The notes under the pieces: generated by a model
Seen by the model: the letters and a program-made list of their open reading frames with translations, nothing else
Databases searched by the model: none
Told to the model about the DNA's origin: nothing
Shown here: positions 1-7,241 of the stretch, one piece after another
How positions within the stretch are numbered: position 1 is the first letter of the stretch
Layout: the number at the start of each line of letters is the position of its first letter
Source: Nocardiopsis ganjiahuensis DSM 45031
GTDB lineage: Bacteria; Actinomycetota; Actinomycetes; Streptosporangiales; Streptosporangiaceae
Assembly: GCF_000341085.1 (NCBI RefSeq)
Contig: NZ_ANBA01000028.1
Location: forward strand, 61,189 to 125,188
DNA: 64,000 nucleotides
Direction of reading: 5' to 3'
Program-made: the position numbers and the translations under genes

Positions 1-815
1 CCGAACGCCGCGCGGGCGGGATGGCGGTCGTGGGTGGCGGGATCGGTCTGGGGATCGTGCTCGGGCCCGGGATCGCGTCACTGCTCGTGGCCTTGGGCGA
101 CGAGCGGCTTCCGTTCTTCGCGGCCGCGGGCTTGTGCCTGGTCAACATCGTCTGGGCGCTCGCGGCCCTGCCGCGTGGCACCGGGACCCCGAGCGGGGGG
201 CTGGGGGTGCGGAGTCTGCGCGCCTTTCCCGGCCTGTTCCCCCTGCTCGCCCTCTCCGGCCTGATCATGGTGGGTTTTTCCATGATCGACTCCCAGTTCC
301 CGCTCTTCACCGCGGACCGGCTGGGCTTCGCCGAGGTGGAGAACGGTCTGCTGTTCATGTACGTCGGGGTGCTCATCGTCCTGGTCCAGCTCACCGCCAC
401 CCGGTGGCTGTCGAGCAGGATCGGCGAGGTCACCCTGATCTCGGTGGGTGCGCTGGTGCTCGCCCTGGGGGCCCTCCTGGTTCCGTTCACCCAGGACTGG
501 TGGCACGTGGCGCTGCCCGCCGCCCTGGTCGCCGCGGGCAACGCCACCTACGCGCCGACCACCATGGCCGCGCTCTCACGGGTCACTCCGCAGAACCGGC
601 AGGGGGAGATCTTCGGGGTGTCGCAGTCCGTCAACGCCGGTGCCCGGGTCATCGGCCCGCTCCTCGGCGGCTGGCTGTTCCAGCAGTACGCCCCGTCCGC
701 TCCCTACTTCGCGGCGGCCCTCGTCCTCGCCCTGGCGACCGTCGCGGCGTGGTCGATGCGCGGCGCGTCGAGATCCTGGTGGCGCACCGAAACGGTGTCC
801 CCCACCGCCGGATGA
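1..815 (+). CDS. MFS transporter, C-terminal part (5' end outside window)
   Basis: The reading frame is open from base 3 and continues past the first in-window ATG at 21, so the gene is cut by the window edge. The visible part carries about eight hydrophobic segments. Near the start is a Gly-rich GGGIGLGIVLGPG segment typical of transmembrane helix 5 (motif C) of drug-type major facilitator transporters, and a later stretch (NATYAPTTMAALSRVTP then GARVIGPLLGG) resembles the helix 10-11 region of the same family. It should be an inner-membrane secondary transporter, probably for export. The substrate cannot be read from the sequence. It converges on the Nudix gene downstream. Confidence 0.8.
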   Translation, partial: ERRAGGMAVVGGGIGLGIVLGPGIASLLVALGDERLPFFAAAGLCLVNIVWALAALPRGTGTPSGGLGVRSLRAFPGLFPLLALSGLIMVGFSMIDSQFPLFTADRLGFAEVENGLLFMYVGVLIVLVQLTATRWLSSRIGEVTLISVGALVLALGALLVPFTQDWWHVALPAALVAAGNATYAPTTMAALSRVTPQNRQGEIFGVSQSVNAGARVIGPLLGGWLFQQYAPSAPYFAAALVLALATVAAWSMRGASRSWWRTETVSPTAG

Positions 816-930
816 CATCTGTCATCGGCCGAGTCGCGCGGATCGCGGTGCCGACCGGTGATTCGTGCGTCTGCCGAGCGCCCGGGCCCTCGACCCGGGT
901 TCGAGGCACGAACAGCGACGGCCGGCACCC

Positions 931-963
931 CCGGAAGCACTCGTCCGGGCCCGGGTGCTCCGG
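931..963. terminator. Hairpin between convergent MFS and Nudix genes
   Basis: CCGG-AGCAC at 931-940 pairs with GTGCT-CCGG at 955-963 around a GC-rich loop that can itself pair. It lies directly between two convergent stop codons. No U-tract is visible, which is usual in high-GC actinomycetes. Confidence 0.45.
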
Positions 964-1449
964 TCAGCGCAGTTCGCGGGCGGCGGCCAGGCCCTTCTCG
1001 ACGATGTCCCTGATGAAGTACTCGCCGGGGTCGCGGGAGTCGCGCAGCAGGTCCAGCCCGGTCTCGTCGACCCACATGAACTCGGTGTGCTTGTCCGCCT
1101 CCAGGGTCGGGTCGGCCAGGTCGCCGTCCACCCGGACCAGGTAGTCCACCTCGCTGCGGGTGCGGCCGTCGCCCGGGTCCCAGTCCAACCGGTACAGCTC
1201 GGCCACCACCGCGGACAGCGTCCAGCCGGTCTCCTCGTGGACCTCGCGGGCCAGCGCCTGGAGCATGGTCTCGCCGTCCTCGACGTGACCGCCGACCACG
1301 TCCCAGCAGTTCGGGAACACCTTCCGGGTGGCCGACCGGCGCTGGGCGAACGCGTTCCCCCGGTCGTCGACGATCACGGCCCCGGCGACCCACATCCGGC
1401 CGTCGGCGGTGTCGGGGAACTCGATCCCCTCGGCGATCTCCACGTTCAC
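964..1449 (-). CDS. Nudix hydrolase
   Basis: A 161-residue protein with a complete Nudix box GX5EX7REUXEEXGU (GHVEDGE, then REVHEETGW at about residues 60-80), which binds Mg2+ and hydrolyses nucleoside-diphosphate-linked substrates. The GTG start at 1449 was chosen because GGAG sits a few bases upstream; the frame stays open further upstream into the tetR gene but lacks family similarity there. It lies 11 bp downstream of the tetR stop on the same strand, so the two may be cotranscribed. The substrate is unknown. It resembles the 8-oxo-dGTP/NUDT-like group only in general features. Confidence 0.85.
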   Translation of the reverse strand: MNVEIAEGIEFPDTADGRMWVAGAVIVDDRGNAFAQRRSATRKVFPNCWDVVGGHVEDGETMLQALAREVHEETGWTLSAVVAELYRLDWDPGDGRTRSEVDYLVRVDGDLADPTLEADKHTEFMWVDETGLDLLRDSRDPGEYFIRDIVEKGLAAARELR

Positions 1450-1460
1450 ACTGTTCTCCT

Positions 1461-2111
1461 TCACGGGGCTTGCCTGGGTTCGGTCCCGCGGCGGGGCAGG
1501 CGCAGGGTGAGCAGTCTGGCGCGCGGGGCGAGCGCTCCGGCCAGTTCGAACACGCCCTCGGTGCGGCTCTGGTCCTCGTCCAGCACCGAGAAGAGGTTGA
1601 CCCCCAGGTAGAAGGTGATCGCCGCGTACGCGACCTCGCGTGCGGGAAGCAGCTTCCCCAGGGGCGAGCCCCCGAGCACACGATCCCATTCCCCCGCGAT
1701 GAAGTCGATCCAGGGCTCTGAGCGCTGGTTGATCTCCGTGCGCAGCTCGGGTTTGGTGACCGCCGCCGCGACCAGCTCGGAGAACTCGGCGATGTAACCG
1801 CGTTCCAGGTCGATCCGGTAGATGCGGGTGGCGACCTCCACGAGCTCCTCCAGGGTGCGGGCCTGCCCGGCGAGCTCCCGGTACATGGCCATGCGTTCCA
1901 GGCTGGAGCGGTCGAGGGCCGCGAGCAGCAGCTGGTCGACCCCGCCGAAGTGGTAGAAGACCAGCGCCGAGTTGGCCTCCGCCCGGGTGGCGATCGCCCG
2001 GGCCGACGCACCGGCGTACCCCTCCTCGCGCAGGATCTCGCTCGCCGCCGTGAGCAGGCGTTCCTTGGTGTCGGCACTGTTCCTGCGGCCTGCGCCGCCG
2101 CTCCTGGCCAT
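1461..2111 (-). CDS. TetR family transcriptional regulator
   Basis: A 216-residue regulator. The N-terminal TetR helix-turn-helix spans about residues 14-60 (TKERLLTAASEILREEGY, then ATRAEANSALVFYHFGG), and the C-terminal ligand/dimer domain is divergent. The ATG at 2111 is preceded by GAGGGAGG. It is divergent from the membrane operon starting at 2229, and a perfect inverted repeat lies between them, so it most likely represses both directions. The inducer is unknown. Confidence 0.9.
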   Translation of the reverse strand: MARSGGAGRRNSADTKERLLTAASEILREEGYAGASARAIATRAEANSALVFYHFGGVDQLLLAALDRSSLERMAMYRELAGQARTLEELVEVATRIYRIDLERGYIAEFSELVAAAVTKPELRTEINQRSEPWIDFIAGEWDRVLGGSPLGKLLPAREVAYAAITFYLGVNLFSVLDEDQSRTEGVFELAGALAPRARLLTLRLPRRGTEPRQAP

Positions 2112-2141
2112 GGTCCTCCCTCTGGGTCGGCCTTCATCATA

Positions 2142-2165
2142 CGGTTTAATCGAGTGATTAAACCG
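2142..2165. promoter_or_regulatory. Probable TetR operator
   Basis: A perfect 10-bp inverted repeat, CGGTTTAATC at 2142-2151 and GATTAAACCG at 2156-2165, with a 4-bp spacer. A third half-site TTTAATC follows at 2171-2177. The repeat is AT-rich against its surroundings and lies between the tetR start and the divergent operon, the usual place for an autoregulated TetR operator. Confidence 0.75.
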
Positions 2166-2228
2166 TGTGCTTTAATCATGGCGTCAAGAAAGTTCGCGGG
2201 ATCGTGCCACAGCAAGGAGCCCCCCACC

Positions 2229-3353
2229 GTGACGCAGCCACCCGAACCACCCGAACCCCGGGAACCGGCCGAGCCGACCGCGTCGGACCAGCCGTCCGAA
2301 GCCGACCGGCGAGCCGACCGGGAGGCCGCCGAGCGCTACGCCTCCGGCCGCCCGCTCAGGGACACCAGGGGGAGGCAGAGCGATCTCCCCAGGCCCACGC
2401 CCGCCCGGTGGATCCTGGCCGGGGTGGTGCTCGCGGCCTTCGTCGGCCTGCTCGCCGTCCGGGTGACCAGGTTCGGCGGCCTCGACCAGACCGCCCTGTT
2501 CTACGTCGGACTGCCCGCACTCCTGGCCCTGCTCGTCGTCTTCGGCTGCCGAGCACGCAGCGCGGTCGGCGTCGCCATGGTCGTCACCACCCTCGGCCTG
2601 CTGCTGGCCGGGCCGCTGCTCGGCGAGGGCATGGTCTGCCTGGTCATCTCCGCGCCGCTCATCTACGGGATCACAGCCCTGGTCACCTGGTTGGGCGTCG
2701 CGCTGTTCCGGTCCGACCAGCGGCACCCGAACGCGCTGGTCGCGGTCCCGATCCTGTTCGCCCTCACCATGGAGGGGATCGGCGGGTTCTCGCTGCTGCC
2801 GCGCGAGGACACCGGCACGGGTTCGGTGCTGGTCGAAGCGGCCCCCGCCGACGTCGCCGCCGCCCTGGCGGCCCCGCCCGAGTACGCGCCCCCGAGCGCC
2901 CTCCTCCTGCGCGCCGTCCCCTTCCCCGAGCCGGTCGAGGCGGTCGGCGAGGGCCTGGCGGTGGGCGACACCCGCCTCGTCCACTTCACCCCGCGCCGGA
3001 CCCTCGCGCTCGGCGCCGAAGCCACCCCGCGCCACCTGGAGCTGGAGATCGTGGAGAGCGAGGTGGGCGACGACGGGGGCCGGGTGGTCTTCGAGGTCAC
3101 CGAGGACACCGCCTTCGCCAACTGGATGGAGATGGAGCGGGCCGTGGCCACGTGGCAGACGGAGGCCGTGGCGGGTGAGGCCGACCGGACCCGCCTGACC
3201 TGGGAGATCGACTACCGGCGCACCTACGACCCCTCCTGGTACTTCGGGCCCGTGCAGGCCTACGCCACGGGGCTGGCCGCCGACTACCTCGCCGGGACCT
3301 TCCGGGACGCCGCCCTGGCGCCCGCGGAGTCCGGAGAGGAACCCCGGCCGTGA
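2229..3353 (+). CDS. Membrane protein with C-terminal SRPBCC/polyketide-cyclase-like domain
   Basis: A 374-residue protein. A Pro/Glu/Arg-rich cytoplasmic N-terminus (about 1-60) is followed by about five hydrophobic segments (about 60-195) and a soluble C-terminal half whose alternating strands and long final helix resemble the SRPBCC (START-like) lipid/ligand-binding fold. The GTG at 2229 has AAGGAG nine bases upstream; an in-frame ATG at 2178 lies next to the operator and lacks a ribosome site. Its stop overlaps the next start (GTGA), so the two genes should be translationally coupled. The function is not recognised. A link to lipid or prenyl modification is only inferred from the partner gene. 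Confidence 0.7.
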   Translation: MTQPPEPPEPREPAEPTASDQPSEADRRADREAAERYASGRPLRDTRGRQSDLPRPTPARWILAGVVLAAFVGLLAVRVTRFGGLDQTALFYVGLPALLALLVVFGCRARSAVGVAMVVTTLGLLLAGPLLGEGMVCLVISAPLIYGITALVTWLGVALFRSDQRHPNALVAVPILFALTMEGIGGFSLLPREDTGTGSVLVEAAPADVAAALAAPPEYAPPSALLLRAVPFPEPVEAVGEGLAVGDTRLVHFTPRRTLALGAEATPRHLELEIVESEVGDDGGRVVFEVTEDTAFANWMEMERAVATWQTEAVAGEADRTRLTWEIDYRRTYDPSWYFGPVQAYATGLAADYLAGTFRDAALAPAESGEEPRP

Positions 3354-4864
3354 TCCCCGAGCTCACCACCGGGCTCGTGACGGAGCTCCCGTTCGGGCCG
3401 GGCCCCGCCCTCGCCCGGGGCCTCGCCCCCGCCACGGAGCTCCCCGCCCTCCTCGCCCCCGCCACGGAGCTCCCCGCCCTCCTCGTCCGCGGCGCGGGCC
3501 TGCTCCTGCCGCTCCTCGTGATCATCGGGCTGTGCCTGTGGCGGGCGCCGAGTCGGAGGGAGACCGCCACGATGATCGTGGCCTCCGGCTGGGCGCTGCT
3601 CACCCTCGTCCCGCTGAACCTGGTCGCGCAGCGGGCCGGCTGGTGGTCCTTCCACGCCGAGGGCGCCGTGTGGCAGGGGATGCCGGTCGACCTGCTGCTC
3701 GCCTGGGTCCTGCTGTGGGGTGCCCTGCCCGCCCTCATGCTCCGTCTGCTGCCGGTCCCGCTGGTCACCGGGCTGCTGGTGTGGCTGGACGTGATCCTCA
3801 TGCCGCTGGCCGAACCGGTGGTGGTGCTGGGGGCGCTGTGGCTGCTCGGTGAGATCCTGGGCGCCGCACTGTGCCTGATCCCCGCGCTGATGCTGGCCTT
3901 CTGGACCCGGCGCCGCCAGTTGGTGCACGCCCGGATGTGGGCGCAGGCGCTGCTCGCCTTCGGGCTGATGGTCGCCCTGCCGCTGTACGTGCTGGCCACG
4001 GTGCCGTCCCTGCTGTCCGGGCTGTCCGGGCTGCCCGGGCTGACCGGCGGGGTGGTCGGGGGACCGGCGGCCGGGGAGCCCCTGTCCCCGGCGGAGTCGT
4101 GGCTGGCGGGCGGGGTCTGGGCCCGCGCCGCAGCCTCACCCGAGGCCCTCACCGTCGGCGTCCAGCTCCTCGCCCTGCTCTGCCTGCCCGGTCTGGCGGC
4201 GGCACGCGAGTTCGCGGCGGTCGGAAAGGGGACCCCGCTGCCCTACGACCCGCCCGAACGCCTGGTCACCAGCGGCCCCTACGCCTACGTGCGCAACCCG
4301 ATGCAGCTCACGATCGTGCTGCTCTACCTGGGGCTCGGCGCCCTCCAGCCGCCGCTGCTGGTGGGAGCCCTGGCGGCCTTCGCCTACGGGGCCGGGTTCG
4401 CCTCGTGGCACGAGGGAGGTCAGCTGCGGGCGGCGTTCGGGGCGGAGTGGGACACCTACCGCGCCGGGGTGCGCGCGTGGCTGCCGCGGTGGCGCCCGTG
4501 GGCCGGCCGGGCCCGGGGCACGCTGTACGTCGCGATGGACTGCGGCATGTGCCGGGGCCTGGGCAGCTGGTTGGCGGTGCGCGGGCCCACGGCGCTGGCG
4601 ATGCGCCCGGCCGCGGACCACCCGGAGGTGCTGTACCGGCTCACCTACGAGAGCGAGGAGGGTGTCCGGTGGAGCGGGGTGGCCGCTCTGGCAAGGGCCC
4701 TGGAGCACCTCGCCCTGGGGTGGGCGATGGTCGGCTGGGCCCTGTCCCTGCCGGTGCTGCGCCACTTCGCCCAGTTGTGCGGGGACGCCTTCGGTGCTGG
4801 TCCGCGCCCTTCCAGGAAAACGCACGAAACTGTTTCACCAGCTGTTGCGGTTGCCAATACCTGA
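3350..4864 (+). CDS. Fusion: isoprenylcysteine-methyltransferase-like membrane enzyme plus DCC thiol-oxidoreductase domain
   Basis: A 504-residue membrane protein. The N-terminal two thirds hold about seven or eight hydrophobic segments and end in an ICMT/PEMT-type motif (LVTSGPYAYVRNPMQ, residues about 300-320, then EWDTYRAGVRAWLPR), which binds S-adenosylmethionine in membrane methyltransferases. Immediately after, at about residue 390, begins a DUF393/DCC-type segment with a CxxC (YVAMDCGMCRG), characteristic of small thiol-disulfide oxidoreductases. The start overlaps the upstream stop by 4 bp. A perfect 30-bp tandem duplication lies near the N-terminus. Which group is methylated, and whether the cysteines are redox active, is unknown. 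Confidence 0.7.
   Translation: MIPELTTGLVTELPFGPGPALARGLAPATELPALLAPATELPALLVRGAGLLLPLLVIIGLCLWRAPSRRETATMIVASGWALLTLVPLNLVAQRAGWWSFHAEGAVWQGMPVDLLLAWVLLWGALPALMLRLLPVPLVTGLLVWLDVILMPLAEPVVVLGALWLLGEILGAALCLIPALMLAFWTRRRQLVHARMWAQALLAFGLMVALPLYVLATVPSLLSGLSGLPGLTGGVVGGPAAGEPLSPAESWLAGGVWARAAASPEALTVGVQLLALLCLPGLAAAREFAAVGKGTPLPYDPPERLVTSGPYAYVRNPMQLTIVLLYLGLGALQPPLLVGALAAFAYGAGFASWHEGGQLRAAFGAEWDTYRAGVRAWLPRWRPWAGRARGTLYVAMDCGMCRGLGSWLAVRGPTALAMRPAADHPEVLYRLTYESEEGVRWSGVAALARALEHLALGWAMVGWALSLPVLRHFAQLCGDAFGAGPRPSRKTHETVSPAVAVANT
3421..3480 (+). repeat. Perfect 30-bp in-frame tandem duplication
   Basis: Bases 3421-3450 and 3451-3480 are identical. They lie inside the methyltransferase-DCC gene and duplicate ten residues (LAPATELPAL-type) between the N-terminus and the first hydrophobic segment. 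The lack of any drift suggests recent slippage. Confidence 0.9.
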
Positions 4865-5025
4865 CACAAACCCACAAAGAGAATAAAAGCCCCGAATTCG
4901 CATGTTCTGTTGGACGCCTTCGCCGTTATGCTCGTGCGGGGCCACCCGCACCTGCCGGACAACTCCGGACATGGCCGCCCCGCCCGGTCAGCCCCCAGAA
5001 CCAGCCCTCCGGCACGAGGAAGTCC

Positions 5026-7176
5026 ATGGAAGAACAGGCGATGCTCGCGCGCGACCTCGTGCTGCGCGTCTGTGCCGGCGCCACCGAGTTCGACCCCCAG
5101 TGGATCCGGGCCCGGGGGAAGGTCACCACCCCCTTCGCGGTGCCGCGCGACCGCAACCTGATCCGGGGCGTGGTCGCCGCAGGGCGGGCCATGGGCGTCG
5201 ACCGGCTCCTGGTCTGCCGCACCCGAGCCGAGTTCTCCTACGACCCGGTGACCGAGGTCCCCCTCGACACCGACACCCTCATCGACCTCATCCGCGGTTG
5301 GGGGCCCGACCCCACCGACTTCCTCGTCTGCGTGGAGGACTTCTCCGCCGCGGTCCTGGTCACCTCCGGCGAACTCACGGTCGCCGCGGGACCGGTCGAC
5401 TTCGTGCGGGAGATCGTCGGCCCGGACATTCCCCGGGCCCGCGCCGAGTTCGCCGAGAAGGCCCTGGACGGCAACAGGCCGGAACTGCTCCGGGCCGCCC
5501 AGCACTACAACTGCGTCGAACCCGGCGCCCGGCACGCGCGCGTCTCCCGCGGCCCCGGACCCGACCTGGCCGAACGGATCACCCGCAGGGCCGAACGCGC
5601 CCGCGAACGCACCCCCGGGCTGGTCCGCTTCCTGCGCGGACTGCGCGGCACGTGGGGCTGGCTCATGCTGGCCGCGTTGCTGCTGGTCCCCCTGGCCGTC
5701 CCGGCGCTCGGTACGGCCCTGCCCGCGCTCTTTCTCACGTTCCTGCTGGTGTTCCAGCTGGCCCTGTCGGCGCGCTCCCGGACCGTCTCGTTCGCGACGC
5801 TCCTGCGGGTGACCGCTCTGGGAGCCCTCCTGCTGTGGCCGATCGCTCTGCTGTCCGCTCTGGTCAGCGGTCTGCTCGGGCTGGACGTCACTCACGTGGT
5901 GAGCCAGACCTACGTGGCGGTCACCGTCGAGGAGGCGGGCAAACTCGTCCCGCTGCTGCTCTTCCTGCTCCTGGCCCGGCGACGCGTGCGCCGGCTCTCC
6001 GCGGTCGACTTCCTGCTCCTCGCGGCGGCTTCCGGGGCCGGGTTCCAACTGGCCGAGCAGCTGCTCAACGGGATCGTCGCCCCGGCGGTGGACCCCGTCA
6101 CCGGGGTGGGGGGCGCGGACCCCGGGGCCTTCACCGGGCACGCCGTCGTCACCGGCCTCATCGGCGCCACCCTCGGCCTGGCCGTCGTCGGCCGCAGGTA
6201 CGGGGGCTGGCTGTGGCTGCTGCCGGTCCTGGCCACCGGTCTGGTGTTCCTGGAGCACCTGCACACGAACGCGCGGGCGGCCGGGGCCCAGCTCGACCCG
6301 GTCTCCACCTTCGTGCACACCGTGCTCGGCGGTGGCGCGCTCACCCCGTGGCTGCTGCTGCTCACCCTGGTCTTCGCGGTGGCCATGGACTACCGGGTGA
6401 TCGGAACGGCGGCCGAGACCACACCGCCGCTGCCCGGCCGGACCCCGATGCCGGGGCTGCGCCGCTGGGCGCACGGCAGGTCGGTGGCCATGCGGGTGCG
6501 CATCCCCGCCGACATCGCACCGCTGTTCCGTCGGATCGCGTTGTCGTGGGTGAACCTCCCGGTCACCCTCGCGACCACGCTCACCACCGTCGTGCACGAA
6601 CTCGCCACCGCCACCATGGCCGCGAAACAGGGCCCGGGCGCGCTGTGCGACGCCCTGCGGTTCCTGCGCTGGCGCCGGGCCAACGCCATGGGGGAGGCCC
6701 GGTCGAGGGGGAGGAGCTGGCGCCGCTACCCCTCCCAGGAGGAGCTGGCCGACAACGCCGAGGACCTGGCCCGCCGCATCGGCCTGGCCGGCACCGGCGG
6801 CATCGTGGTGGTCGCAGCCGGGTTGCTGGTCCTGGGCTGCCTCGCTCTCGGCCCCGCCCCGGTCCCGGGTACGGCCGGGGAGGGGACGCCCGCCTACGCG
6901 GTACGGGCGCTGGAGGGGTTCCAGGGCTGGCTCGCCGCGGCCGACACGACGGCCACGGTGTGGACCGCGCTCACCGGCCTGGCCGTCCTGAGCCTGCTCA
7001 CCATGGGCAACGCGGTCCCGCACGCGCACCCCCGCATGGGCGAGTTCCTCCGGGCGCCCACCGCCAACACGGGCGCGATCCTCGGCATGCTCGCCCCGGG
7101 CCAGGTCGGGTACGCGCTGCTGGGCCTGGTCGGCCTGATCCTGCCCAGAAGGGTCAACCGCCTCATCCGCCGCTGA
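5026..7176 (+). CDS. PrsW-family intramembrane protease-like protein
   Basis: A 716-residue protein. An N-terminal soluble domain of about 200 residues (no family recognised) is followed by a multi-span membrane domain. The membrane part carries EExxK (VEEAGKL, about residue 301) and FQLAEQ (about 340), matching the conserved Glu motifs of PrsW proteases, then conserved His in EHLH and FVHTV. A second soluble segment (about 490-600) and two more hydrophobic segments follow. ATG 5026 is preceded by GAGGAAG. PrsW relatives cleave anti-sigma factors at the membrane; a substrate here is not evident. It ends 60 bp before the convergent molybdoenzyme gene. Confidence 0.7.
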   Translation: MEEQAMLARDLVLRVCAGATEFDPQWIRARGKVTTPFAVPRDRNLIRGVVAAGRAMGVDRLLVCRTRAEFSYDPVTEVPLDTDTLIDLIRGWGPDPTDFLVCVEDFSAAVLVTSGELTVAAGPVDFVREIVGPDIPRARAEFAEKALDGNRPELLRAAQHYNCVEPGARHARVSRGPGPDLAERITRRAERARERTPGLVRFLRGLRGTWGWLMLAALLLVPLAVPALGTALPALFLTFLLVFQLALSARSRTVSFATLLRVTALGALLLWPIALLSALVSGLLGLDVTHVVSQTYVAVTVEEAGKLVPLLLFLLLARRRVRRLSAVDFLLLAAASGAGFQLAEQLLNGIVAPAVDPVTGVGGADPGAFTGHAVVTGLIGATLGLAVVGRRYGGWLWLLPVLATGLVFLEHLHTNARAAGAQLDPVSTFVHTVLGGGALTPWLLLLTLVFAVAMDYRVIGTAAETTPPLPGRTPMPGLRRWAHGRSVAMRVRIPADIAPLFRRIALSWVNLPVTLATTLTTVVHELATATMAAKQGPGALCDALRFLRWRRANAMGEARSRGRSWRRYPSQEELADNAEDLARRIGLAGTGGIVVVAAGLLVLGCLALGPAPVPGTAGEGTPAYAVRALEGFQGWLAAADTTATVWTALTGLAVLSLLTMGNAVPHAHPRMGEFLRAPTANTGAILGMLAPGQVGYALLGLVGLILPRRVNRLIRR

Positions 7177-7201
7177 CCGACAGAGCCGTGTCCGGAGCGG
7201 T

Positions 7202-7241
7202 GGGGCCGCGCCCCGGTCGGCGGGGCCGCACCCCGGTCAGC
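7202..7241. repeat. Two tandem 20-bp GC-rich units, possible bidirectional terminator
   Basis: Copies at 7202-7221 and 7222-7241 differ at two positions. Each contains GGGGC...GCCCC or near-complementary sequence able to fold. They sit between two convergent genes, and the second copy includes the last codons of the molybdoenzyme gene. Confidence 0.5.

Noticed and set aside
4645..7029. A 794-codon minus-strand open frame opposite the PrsW gene
   Set aside because: Low-complexity Gly/Gln/Arg/Glu product with no family pattern, whereas the plus strand has a ribosome site and PrsW motifs.
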